DNA from: Circinella umbellata
Lineage: Eukaryota > Mucoromycota > Mucoromycetes > Mucorales > Lichtheimiaceae
Length of the DNA stretch: 64,000 bases
Direction: 5' to 3'
Assembly: GCA_025093555.1 (NCBI GenBank)
Contig: JAIWNF010000008.1
Span: forward strand, 919,464-983,463
Part shown: positions 49,657-60,064 of the stretch, piece by piece
Numbering within the stretch: position 1 is the stretch's first letter
How the letters are laid out: each line of letters begins with the position of its first letter
The notes under the pieces: generated by a model
What the model was told of the DNA's origin: nothing
Databases searched by the model: none
Seen by the model: only the letters and a program-made list of their open reading frames with translations
Made by a program: the position numbers and the translations under genes

Positions 49657-50236
49657 ATTTGTGTTGTATTATTGGGATTATACTTTTATAATATAAAAGA
49701 ATTCAATTTTTATTTTATTTTAAAGTTATCACTTTTTTATGAGTTCTAAATATAATAACTAGTCTCCCCTGGCTCTTTGAAATACAATCCCATTTTCCAG
49801 CAGCTAAAGGCACAAGAAGTCTGTTTAGTAGCTTACTGTTCACTGGTGCTTAAGGGGATAGCATGACAACGTCTTAATACTAGTGAACCAAAACCACAGA
49901 ATCGTCCTAATCTTTTGAATTAGCTTCAAGATATCTGTCAAGAATATAATCAATACTTGAACAACAATCCACTTGGGCTTCATTTACGTGCAACAAAACA
50001 AACTCTTTCTGATATAAAAAGTTGAATTCAGTCTAAACATGTTAATACAGGCAAGAGATAATGTGAAGACCAAGGAGTCACGATTCATGTACAAAGTCAA
50101 TGAAGCTCACAATGACTGACAAACACATTTCCAGGTGCCTCACATAGTCAAGATAGGATAAATAAGCTGAATCAGCTGAGAATGCTAGAAGATTTAACAC
50201 TTGCTCAAGGACTTATATATTCTATTGCTCCATGCC

Positions 50237-52337
50237 TAAAATACTTATTTGCCCCCAGACTTAAGAGTTGGGGTTTTGCTCTTCCCCCCTTCAAAACTGC
50301 TGATTTTGTTAAAAGTCAGATATGTATTGGCATAATATAGCTTCATGTTGCTGCAAGAGAAAAATATTTAAGTCAGAACTGCCATAAGAAATAAAAAGAA
50401 AACTCTGAAAAAACCAAGTGTTAGCAAAATGCCCTTATGTACAAATGCCTTATGTACCCTGCACTTATCTCTCCTCCCCCACATTAGTTTTAAAAATTTT
50501 CAGATTCAGCTATGTGAATGAAAGGTGAGTTGTATAGTAAAGTAAAGTGTAAGTAATTTCTTTAAAAATACCAATTTTTTCCATTTCTTATTTATATACT
50601 CTACTAAAAATAAACAAATTAGGTCGGGGAGGAGAGATAAGTACAGGGTACATAAGGGCATTTTGCTAACACTTGGTTTTTTCAGAGTTTTCTTTTTATT
50701 TCTTATGGCAGTTCTGACTTAAATACTTTTCTCCTGCAGCTATATTACACCAAAACGTATCTGACTTTTAACAAAATCGGCAGTTTTGAAGGGGGACGAG
50801 CAAAACCCTAACTCTTGGAGCACTTATACTTTATACACTCAAGTGTTTTTATGCTGTAGTTTTGTCAGATATTACTGTGTAACCATGAACGTTTATATGG
50901 AAATACCTGAGAGGCGAGGCATTGTAATGCATGTTTTTGCAAGCCCATAGCAGTTTTAAAACGGAAGATATAAGCAAAATAAAGTTTGGAAATTTTTTTT
51001 AAATTTTTTTAAATTTTTTTATTTATTTTTATGTCTTTTTACTACATTTTACTCTTTACCTTTTACTTGTTTATAGTACTACTTACTTAAATTAACATTT
51101 CTTTATAGTATATCTATTTGTGCTTATAATAGAAGTTAATTAAGGTTTACTTTAGTAATCTAATTTCTTATAGTAATTATAATTCTATATAATATACTTG
51201 ATAATCTTCACTTTGAATTTTTATCTAAAATAAAACTTACTCTACTTTTAATTTTTTAGCTTCCTATAAGAGTAATATAGCTTATATCAATGTTATAAAC
51301 ATAATTGCTATATTCGAGCGCCGCCTAACGTCGGCGTGGACCGCAAACGTCCCCCTACCCGGGGAACGTAAAAATATATGTTAAGTCTGGTAACGCACTC
51401 AGGGCTATATCTCAGGATCTAAGCCAGCTAGGTAAAATCCAATTGCAGATTTGAAATCAGCGTCCAATGTTTATATATGTGATATATAAAGCATAAATCG
51501 ACTCTGAAAATTTTGTAATTTATTCTTAATAAATTAAGGGACTTGGTTAAATTTAACTGTTACAGACTATACCCAGTCTATAGTTATTTCAGGTCAATAA
51601 TGATACAGTGAAATAGAAAAGTAATCGAAAAGTGTAAAAGAGAGATCAAAGGGCTTTTTTTTTTTATTTAATAGGTGTAATAACTATTTATATGGGCTAA
51701 GCCCATCTGTACAACTCAAGCTTATTTTCCCAAGCTTGAGCTCTTGGTTACAATATTACCTAAACGGTAACATTAACTAAATAACAAAAACTTCCAAAAA
51801 TATAAATTGTTTTAATTTTTTACTCAGCCACAATTTTCATGATCTGGTTTCAGATTCAAAATTAGAATAAGCGAAAGTATAGGAGAACCAAATTACAGCT
51901 AATTAGCCAAAGTTTGTTCTTATTACTTTTTCTTATACTCTTTTAATTATCATACAGAGTGGGTAAATATTTACCCGACTAAATATACGATGTAACTACA
52001 CCATCCGATAGCGAAAATAAAAGTAGAATAAGAGTCCATAATAGCATTTTAACGATTATCATACTAAAAGAATGCAAAAATAAGGAAATAAAATAAAAAA
52101 ATCATATATAAAATCTATAATAAAAAATATTGACTAACTTTAATCCTCTATAACAATTCAATTAATACTCCTACGGTTACACAAAATAGTGCATTGGATA
52201 GCGTAGGATCTCTAGTTTTTATGGTTACCTTTGTGTAACGTTAAATTAATTATTACACTATATATAGACACAAAACACTTGAGTGTATAAAGTAGCTTTT
52301 AACCGAACTGTTAAATCTGGGGGCAAATAAGTATTTT
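50237..52337. mobile_element. 2.1-kb DNA element with TIRs and 10-bp target site duplication
   Basis: The ends AAAATACTTATTTGCCCCCA (left, after a T) and its inverse at 52318-52337 form terminal inverted repeats. The 10-bp sequence GCTCCATGCC occurs immediately left (50227-50236) and right (52338-52347), a target duplication of the size made by Mutator-like elements. The TIR continues inward: CTTTATACACTCAAGTGTTTT at about 50830 and its inverse at about 52273. On the left this continuation is displaced by an inserted foldback. The interior has no coding frame; a GC-rich patch at 51317-51367 (CGCCGCCTAACGTCGGCG) and several short hairpins stand out. It is likely a non-autonomous element. Confidence 0.88.
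50263..50816. mobile_element. Foldback (MITE-like) insertion inside the left TIR of the 2.1-kb element
   Basis: Arms of about 200-220 bp (50263 to about 50483, and about 50617 to 50816) are inverted copies starting AAGAGTTGGGGTTTTGCTC. Shared blocks include AACACTTGGTTTTTTCAGAG and its inverse, and TTATCTCTCCTCC and its inverse. The spacer of about 130 bp is AT-rich with no frame. It separates the outer and inner parts of the left TIR of the host element. Confidence 0.85.
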
Positions 52338-53059
52338 GCTCCATGCCCGCCTGGGATTGCCCTATTCAGTGACACCTACCATGAGTGGTTTCTGAATGCT
52401 GAATCCAGAAAGGACATGCAATACCCAGCCAATGCGTTTGGCAATGACCTAACCCATGATTTAGATGAGGAAGGAAGGGATGATTATTTGAAGGAGTAGA
52501 AGCGAAGAATATATAGTGCACATGCAAATGTCAAAAGAAACCAAATGGCGCAGTAGAAAGTGGCTTTGGTTGATTTAATGATGATCTCAATAGAACAAAA
52601 CTGGCGATTGTGGACTGACCATTGTAACATGTATATTCTGTGGACAGTCTTTATACAAAACAAAAAATACAATGCACAGATGTCCAGAACTTGAGCAAGA
52701 AGTACTTACATCTGAAAATAATGGTCTATCTTATGCATATGGATTTTATGCCTATGATATGCTGGATGCCATCAAATTCGACCTTGAAGATAGAGAATAA
52801 GTTCCAGCCATAGATGAACATGGTGCCGCCATGATTCTAAACCAACGCAACTGCAAAAGTCGAAATAGGCTACCAGTTGTTAAGCATAGTACTCAGTTGA
52901 GTTTATAAAATTGTAATAATTTTATCATCTAGATATAATTAAAGAAATTGAATTTTTTTATAATAAAAAAAGATAGAGGACATATATGATAATAATATTA
53001 ATCATGAAGTTAATAAAATTATTATAAATAAATGGCAATTCTTAAATAACAATTGACCT

Positions 53060-53422
53060 ATGATGTATAATAAATATAAACATAGAACAGAGCTTAGAAA
53101 TATAGAATTAATTAATGATATTAAAATAGAATTAAAAAATAAAATTGGGTATATTGCTGTCTTCTTTTTCCTTACTATATTATATGGTACTTGTGAATAT
53201 CCAGGTCCATATAGTAAATTAGAAAAAGAATTAGTAATATTATATTATTTAGTATGTGGCGAAACAGGTGAATATATGAATCGATATATAAAGTATTCTT
53301 CATTTTATGCTGTACATCATCAAAAGTTTTGGATAGACAATTATAAAAGTTTAAATAAAAAAGTTGATGAATTTTTATTAAAAATGTTTTCATCTCCAAA
53401 AGTATTCAAATACCAAAAATAA
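53060..53422 (+). CDS. Unrecognised 120-aa open frame in the palindrome-related fragment
   Basis: The frame starts MMYNKYKHRTELRNIELIND and includes TILYGTCEYPGPYSKLEKEL and CGETGEYMNRYIKYSSFYAV, ending FSSPKVFKYQK. It has normal amino-acid variety despite very AT-rich DNA. It converges with the short minus-strand ORF at 53438. I do not recognise a family; a transposon protein fragment is plausible given the setting. Confidence 0.4.
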   Translation: MMYNKYKHRTELRNIELINDIKIELKNKIGYIAVFFFLTILYGTCEYPGPYSKLEKELVILYYLVCGETGEYMNRYIKYSSFYAVHHQKFWIDNYKSLNKKVDEFLLKMFSSPKVFKYQK

Positions 53423-53437
53423 TTTGTTTTTGTAGCT

Positions 53438-53605
53438 TCAACTTTTCTTTCTATAATACTGGCCATCATTTTTTGTTTTTTTTTCTATTTTTTCTACTAA
53501 CATTTCTTTATCAAAATATTCTACCATTACTTCTTTCATAAGCTGTTTGATAGAATGTTGCATAGAGTTTCTGTTTATTAAAAATTCAGTATTTAATAAA
53601 GTCAT
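53438..53605 (-). CDS. Diverged third copy of the short palindrome ORF
   Basis: A 55-codon frame starting MTLLNTEFLINRNSMQHSIK then QLMKEVMVEYFDKEMLVEKI. Its pattern (NTE.L, HSIK..M.E.M..YF..E.L, K.KT) matches the ORFs at 48309 and 49510 and sits at the same distance from the GAGACTAG end. The DNA around it is much more diverged than the frame. Confidence 0.45.
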   Translation of the reverse strand: MTLLNTEFLINRNSMQHSIKQLMKEVMVEYFDKEMLVEKIEKKTKNDGQYYRKKS

Positions 53606-53765
53606 TGTTAAAAAATTATTAAATCTTTGAAGGTTATCTTTTTTATAAAATAGATATTCAATTTTTATTTAATTTTTACTTTGTTAAATTTTTTGTCAGT
53701 TGCTACTTTTTTCTGAGTTTCAATTATAACATCTAGTCTCCATAATTGCTTAGAAGGGTTATTAC

Positions 53766-54189
53766 AGTGCCTCCACTCCCAAAGTTTGTAAACTTACAAA
53801 TGAGATTCGTTTTGTTCTCTGCCCAATGTTTGCTTTTGTAATTTCCAAAGTTCATTTTGTGGCAGCTCAATTTTTGTTTTACTAATTCTAAAGTTCATTT
53901 TGTATTAAGTTAGTTTTTGTTTTTTTTTACTTTTACAGCTACATGAAAAACTGGATAATAATGCTCTTATGACTAAGCAGTTACCAGAAATGTAAAAAAA
54001 AAATTCAAATCAAACTTTGGTAATAACAAAAAAATGGAAATTAACTTGATATAAACACGAACTTTAGAGTTAGGAAAGTGAAAATTGAGCTGCCATAAAA
54101 CAAACTTTAGAAATTAGAGAAGTGAACATTGGGTGGAGAACAAAACGAATTTCATTTGCAAGTTTACAAACTTTGGGAGTGGAGACACT
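53766..54189. mobile_element. Second foldback (MITE-like) element
   Basis: Inverted arms begin CTCCACTCCCAAAGTTTGTA (53771) and end with the inverse at 54184, with weaker symmetry a few bases further out. Shared inner blocks include GGCAGCTCAATTTT and its inverse and CGTTTTGTTCTC and its inverse. Each arm is about 130 bp; the spacer is T-rich. No target duplication could be fixed. Its sequence is unrelated to the foldback at 50263. Confidence 0.8.
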
Positions 54190-55912
54190 ACTGCAGGCCT
54201 TGTGTATCCAGCACTTGATTCATCTAATGAATTTTTGTTTACCCAAACAGTCGACAGAGAAATACAAGTATCAGATCCTAGACAAACAACAATACTACCA
54301 GATGATAAAGGGAAGTTTTTCATTCAACAAACACAGATTATAAAACATCTCGCAGAAACTCATGAAATGCCTTTTATTGAAATAAATTACAATGAACCAC
54401 AGCCATATGACAGCTACACCATTAAGTCCCCCAGTTGAAGACCAACAAATCAATGCCCTGTTCCTTGAAACGCGCAGTACAAGCATGGCCATGTAAATTC
54501 TTCCATATATCAATATAGGCAAATAATGAATAACTTTGACGAATTACCAATATTGCTATGCAGATGGCTTTGGTATATATATCAAAAAGAATTGTCAAAG
54601 AATCCACAAGCGCTTCCTTATCAAGATCCTACTAATTGGCAAGCAACTCATTCAGCTTGAAAAACTTGATAATTTTCTTAGTTTTGTAATAAAAAATAAA
54701 AGAGCACTCATGGGTCAACTACCCATTTGTTAAGGATATTTTGTTATTAAGTTTCCCACTTTTCAAATGTCCTAAGGTGTCTACAAAATTCTTCAAGATA
54801 CATTTTTCAGATTGCATATCTGGAGTAAACCATTATCATAAGCAGCTCATACAAATAGCCCAACTCATATATAAAATAATCGTTTTTATTTTATTTTTAA
54901 GAATAAATTCTGCTTCAAAGGACTCATCGTTTATTCTATATATTTTTATCTATTGTCGAATTGATAAATTATTATTTATTCTAGTGTACACCTCACAATT
55001 AAGATTGCTGGAATAAATAATTAAATAAGGAAAATCTAACATCAACATTAATAGCCATCAAATTGGAAGGTGGATTAAACGATTTCTTATTATATTAGGA
55101 AGAACTCAATTGCAAAATGAGCTAATTCTAAATATAATTTGAAAATAGCTAATATAAAATACACACTTTGTCTTATTTATTTTTTTCTTTTATAATAGCT
55201 GCTATGGGCAATTTATGTTTTGTTTTTACTACAAGTTTAATATGCTACATAATATGAAGCAATATTATTTTTTTATAATTTTAATTTTAATTTAATGACA
55301 ATGAAATGTTAAATTTATTACCCCATGATAAAGCTCTCTTAGGAAATATGATTTTTTAATTTTGATTAGTAATCAGTTCAAATAAAAATTTCAAATACAC
55401 CATTTTTAAAAAATATAATGAAGATTAAATATAAATAAAAACATTAGAAATAAATATATTTTTTATTTTTATTTATTATTTCTTTTCTAGGAAATATTGA
55501 ACTTAAATGTTTCACATTTATGAGAAATGATTCCATGCCTTTGAAAATATAAAGTTCAATTATAAAAACATAAAAATATTATTTTTCTTGTTTTTATATA
55601 AAAGGAATTATCATGATTATGATATAATATTTAATAAAAAAATTGATTTTTAATTTCAAACTCAGATGAAAACAATGAATATAAACATATATTTATAATC
55701 ATAACAATCCATTTTTCTTATATATTAATAAATAATTGTTAATTATTATTAATAGAACAATATTGTTTATTGCTATTTAGGTCACAGAAATAAGCCAAAA
55801 TATTAATTTTGATGTTATTTCTAAAAAAAAAGGAAATATTAAAATGCTTAGTATTTTAAATTTATTCAACTCTCTATACCACCAATCTTTTTTTTACTCA
55901 TAAGCACCAATA
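54190..55912 (+). pseudogene. Degenerate coding-like remnant, then AT-rich DNA without genes
   Basis: From 54190 to about 54660 two coding-like frames appear: one with LVYPALDSSNEFLFTQTVDR and ILPDDKGKFFIQQTQIIKHL to a TGA at 54438, then, in another frame, NNFDELPILLCRWLWYIYQK and ALPYQDPTNWQA. They may be the tail of a decayed transposon gene. From about 54670 to 55912 the DNA is strongly AT-rich and I see nothing else in it. Confidence 0.35.
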
Positions 55913-57890
55913 ATGGAGGTGATAATAACAAAACACATTGACACTTTAAAGGATGAACCAACAATATCCCTTAGGTCTATTATTGAATTTTGTAAAGAAG
56001 ATATTGTTAATGAATCTGCTGGTTTGAAAGATTTTAAATCAAAGAAATTAAAAGAAGTCTGGAAAGCAAAAATTGGTCGATTACCTCAATTTAAGGTTTG
56101 TTAATATATCATCATTATTATAATAATTTACTTTGTGATATAAATACCAAGCTGATCATGATAGAGGATCGAGGATGATGTTTGTGTCTCAGATTGGACT
56201 GATTTATATAAAGATTGTACCAAGGTATAGCTTTTTTTTATATATAATAATAATAACAATAATATAATATATCGGGTCCAATTAATTCGAACATCAATAT
56301 TACAGTTTATTGTTGAAATGAAGAAAAAGGAGATGAGAAACACAAGGAAAACCAACATTGTAACATCATATACAAAAGAAACAAACAATTTTAGCCGATT
56401 GCTATTGGTAATCTTTGTTTTTACTGATACTAAATGCAAGAGAATACAAACATTATTCATTTTAATCTTTTCTATTATATTTATCTTCACAGGAAGAACA
56501 AGACTGTTATGATGACAATGTTACCTCGGAAACCACCGAAACTGAAGCATCAGAAAGTTACCAACCTAGTTCCAGTTGTAGCATATCAAACTTTGCTCAT
56601 AAGAAGCAAAGCCCATTGTATCATTTTATGGTTGGTGAGGTAGTTGATTCGTATGAGTTGCCAGATGATGCCAATAAGCTGAGATTATATAAATGATTTA
56701 ATATGTCATCAAGTGAAAATTATTGCTGCTAGCTTACTAATACGTGTATGTTTGTGTGCATAGTAGATAATTAAAGATACTGATGTTTCTGAATCTTTCA
56801 TAAAGTATCAAAAATCTGTTGTTGAAAAGGCTGATAAATTCGAAGAACTTTCAGATTGTGATGAATTGTAAGTAAATGATAAGTAGATAGTTTTTGAAAC
56901 TGTCATTGACAAATATTCTTATGATACAATAGGGCTTGAAGTTTTATATTTCTAATTGATGATGTGGTATCATCTGGTCATTATATTGCTCCATTCAAGT
57001 TTTCAAAAATTAAAGAAGCAGCCAAAAAAGACTTTAATATACAAACTATTGAAGATACACACTTGTTATGGATTAGCAAGATCAATTCTGCCATTCGAAA
57101 AAGTTACAGTCAAGGTAGTGAATTATTAAAAGATTTTCAAATCAATGATAACTCTGAAAAAGGAAATCTTTATCAAGATGTTTATCGACAATTGTAAGTA
57201 TATGAATATAAAAAATGTCTTTGTCTTTTTTTTTATATTGATCTAATTGGTTGTTGCTGTCATTTTGAAATATTAGACCGAAAACCTATTCAAATAACCA
57301 TACTATTCAAACTGTAAATGAAGATACTATAATGCAAGGTGTATTTACCCATATTATGAAAGCATATTTTCCAAACTCAGATATATTAAGAACTGAAGGG
57401 TACGTTTTTAAATTACACTTATTCTTCTTGATGTATATAAATATTTGTATTATGTAAGATCATTTTACCAACTCGTTATGACATTTATAGAGCTAATGGT
57501 GTTCTTATGGCCTCACAGAAAGAAAGTAAAGGATGGACGCTGAAGTAGAAGGTCGGAAAGCGGATTTTAGTATACATACATGCAATGGAAAAATGAGCAA
57601 GACTGTATTGATTTTTGAATGCAAACCACCACGAAATGCTTCAAATTCAAACGACCTTGTCAAGATTGGAAAAGCAATGAAAGATGCATTAGATGACGCA
57701 ATAAAGGATGGAGCACCTTTGGAATTTAAGGTGACTGGTATGGTTGCGGAAGGTAAGATGATTTCCACATTATTATTTATGACTGGTTTTGTTTGTATCT
57801 TTGGTACTTATTACATTTGTATTGTTACATTATAGGAGTAAAATGTCGCGTGTTCATAGAGCTTGGTTGTTAAATAATATACTCAATTTA
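55913..57890 (+). pseudogene. Relic of a multi-exon gene with a PD-(D/E)XK-like C-terminal motif
   Basis: Early exons splice cleanly in phase 0: 55913-56095, 56165-56224, 56306-56407, then from 56494. The reading includes IIEFCKEDIVNESAGLKDFK, RIEDDVCVSDWTDLYKDCTK, FIVEMKKKEMRNTRKTNIV and YHFMVGEVVDSYELPDDANK. The frame then meets a TGA at about 56695. Later parts (IIKDTDVSESFIKYQKSVVE; GHYIAPFKFSKIKEAAKKDF; TIMQGVFTHIMKAYFPNSDI) lead to ANGVLMASQKESKGW, where a frame change near 57532 precedes EGRKADFSIHTCNGKM and VLIFECKPPRNASNS, then KIGKAMKDALDDAI. The D...E-C-K spacing resembles a PD-(D/E)XK nuclease core; families with this ending are frequent in Mucorales as far as I recall. The stop and frame change suggest a dead copy. 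Confidence 0.5.
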
Positions 57891-58489
57891 ATTCATAATT
57901 TTAGGGGTGGTGTGTTTTTTCACGTAGATTTTCGATTTTTTGTTTACTTTGCCACTCACCTTAGGTTACACAATATAATTTGTATTATAAAATAAATAAA
58001 GCGTGTTTTTTCACATAGTATTTTTCAGGTACTTTTTTCAAAGATTCTTTTTTGTGTATTTTTTTTGTGTAGTTTATTGTTTTTGCATTTTTCACAACAA
58101 AAATTGACTTTGTCTATCTTAACTAGCCTATCTTCTTATATTACTTTATTACTTACTTTACAACCAAATATAATGATTGTTCCATATTTCCTATGCACCA
58201 CATTGTACCCTAATAACTGTGTTTGGAATACTTCGACATCCACTTCGATACCGATTGAAGCAAGCAAATTTACTATAATCACTTTCTTGCTCAATTTAAA
58301 CAAAATAAAAATTACAAAGGAAAATTAAAAGGGTAGTGCTACCTGTGCGATTTTTTTTTCTTAGCGGTGCGATTTTTTTCTCGCGGGTGTTTAATTGTAG
58401 TGGTACAGCGCAAACAGCCATAGCCAATCCTCTAGTGATATTACCAGTACGACTTCTCTTACTAAACGTACTTCATTAAGAAACTTTTT
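57891..58489. other. AT-rich intergenic stretch
   Basis: T-rich, no gene supported. The motif GTGCGATTTTTTT, which recurs in the tandem array to the right, first appears at about 58344-58380. Confidence 0.45.
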
Positions 58490-59376
58490 TAAAAAAATTA
58501 CAAGTGCTTATCCGTGCGATTTTTTTTTCTGAGCGTAGAATATGAGAAAAAGCTGTGCGATTTTTTTTACTTCTAAATGCCATAGCTGACAGTTTATTTG
58601 ATAATGTAAAACTAGTCTACTAAAATATAATATAAAGGTATGTCGATTATGACTAGTTATTAGCACCAACTTGCTCGCATATTATACACAAAAAACAGAT
58701 AATGCACTTGGATTATTTGATTAAAAACGGCTTTATTGGTAGTGCGGTGCGATTTTTTATTTTTTCAAAAAAAATTACAAGTGCTTATCCGTGCGATTTT
58801 TTTTTTCTGAGCGTAAAATATGAGAAAAAGCTGTGCGATTTTTTTTTACTTCTAAATGCCATAGCTAACAGTTTATTTGATAATGTAAAAGTAGCCTACC
58901 AAAATATATAATATAAAAGCTTATTGATTATTACTGGCCATTAGCACCAACTTGCTCGCATATTATACACAAAAAACAGATAATGCACTTGGATTATTTG
59001 ATTAAAAACGGCTTTATTGGTAGTGCGGTGCGATTTTTTATTTTTTCAAAAAAAATTACAAGTGCTTATCCGTGCGATTTTTTTTGTCTGGGCGTAAAAT
59101 ATGAGAAAAAGCTGTGCGATTTTTTTTTACTTCTAAATGTCATAGCTAACAGTTTATTTGATAATGTAAAAGTAGTCTACCAAAATATATAATATAAAAG
59201 CTTATTGATTATTACTGGCCATTAGCACCAACTTGCTCGCATATTATACACAAAAAACAGATAATGCACTTGGATTATGTGATTAAAAACGGCTATATTG
59301 GTAGTACGGTGCGATTTTTTATTTTTTTAAAAAAAAATTACAAGTGCTTATCCGTGCGATTTTTTTGTCTGAGCGT
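58490..59376. repeat. Tandem array of ~281-bp units
   Basis: Three successive units start with the same 69-codon frame at 58702, 58983 and 59264, i.e. 281 bp apart (MHLDYLIKNGFIGSAVRFFI in the first two; MHLDYVIKNGYIGSTVRFFI in the third). A more diverged unit precedes them from about 58490, and the third is cut after about 110 bp. Each unit holds three GTGCGATTTTTT motifs and the block CACCAACTTGCTCGCATATT. Two adjacent units are almost identical, so expansion is recent. The open frame is a by-product of the repeat, not a supported gene. Confidence 0.92.
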
Positions 59377-60064
59377 GAGAAATGATCTTCATGATCACGC
59401 GAATTTCCCCCAGCACCACCCGTTATATGTTCTATCCGACTGGCCTCTTAATTGGTTACCGGAACGATAAGCTAATGAACAACAAAACTTCACAGAATTA
59501 AAGCATCTAATCATTTGACATTTCGATAATTGTTTTTTTTATCTTATCAGAGCTAATAACATGATTTCCATATGACAGTAATATATTAGTATAGTATTTG
59601 GCTTTCTCGGAAAATAGCTACATTATTGTAGCACATTTACGAAATTTATGAAGCAGTGAATTAAAATGTTATCACTTTTATTGAAAGTATTGCTAATGAG
59701 CATATAATATAAAACAATATGTATCAGTTACATTATTAGAGGTAATGATAGATGGATTTGTGAATGATTAGTATAACTTTGGTTTATGTAAATAAATTAA
59801 AAAGAGCGCCGAAAACCGGCTACAAAATATCTAGCTATTATCTATCGAAATCATACATTGTGCTTATAACCGCGTTCATGCTTGATGACTTTCTGATCCG
59901 TTATCATACACGATAGAATTATCGTAGCAGGTTTTCTTCCGTAAGTTCCGGATACATCCAAACTATTTATATGGAGCGAAATTTGTAGCATATTATCATA
60001 CTTTGTATTTTTTTCATTATATTAAACATATAGTTCAATTTATTATCTGTATATCATCATTCAA
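59377..60064. other. Upstream region of the transposase-peptidase gene
   Basis: No gene seen. It should contain the promoter and, if the downstream gene is part of a transposon, its left end; I could not identify a terminal repeat because the right end is outside the window. Confidence 0.4.

Larger units (their letters stand above)
48199..49766. repeat. Giant palindrome with two ~720-bp arms
   Basis: The left arm (48199 to about 48919) and right arm (about 49046 to 49766) are nearly identical inverted copies around a loop of roughly 126 bp. The ends read GAGACTGGTTATTATATTTA and its inverse. The same 80-codon translation appears on the plus strand at 48379-48621 and on the minus strand at 49344-49586, showing the symmetry directly. 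Differences between arms are few scattered substitutions and small A-run changes. Transcribed, it would form a very long double-stranded RNA. Confidence 0.95.
49775..52905 (+). pseudogene. Dead transposon-like gene, split by a 2.1-kb insertion
   Basis: Two halves (49775-50236 and 52348-52905) read as degenerate protein: SLKYNPIFQQLKAQEVCL, LQDICQEYNQYLNNNPLGLH on the left, then after the insertion GIALFSDTYHEWFLNAESRK, DMQYPANAFGNDLTHDLDEE and, in another frame, HRCPELEQEVLTSENNGLSY and HGAAMILNQRNCKSRNRLPV. Several in-frame stops are TAG and could derive from CAG by C-to-T change. The coding-like frames join across the insertion when one copy of the 10-bp duplication is removed. Family not recognised; a transposase of unknown type is the likeliest source. 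Confidence 0.5.
52906..53745. mobile_element. Fragment related to the palindrome sequence, AT-rich
   Basis: The right edge (about 53600-53745) is a diverged copy of the palindrome end: read inverted it begins GGAGACTAGATGTTATAATT and continues through the same order of motifs into the short ORF. The left edge has no clear terminal repeat. A plus-strand 120-codon frame (53060-53422) occupies the middle. Probably a decayed copy of the same element family as the palindrome arms. Confidence 0.55.

Noticed and set aside
58702..59470. Three repeated 68-69-codon frames
   Set aside because: They follow from the 281-bp tandem repeat and lack features of a real gene.
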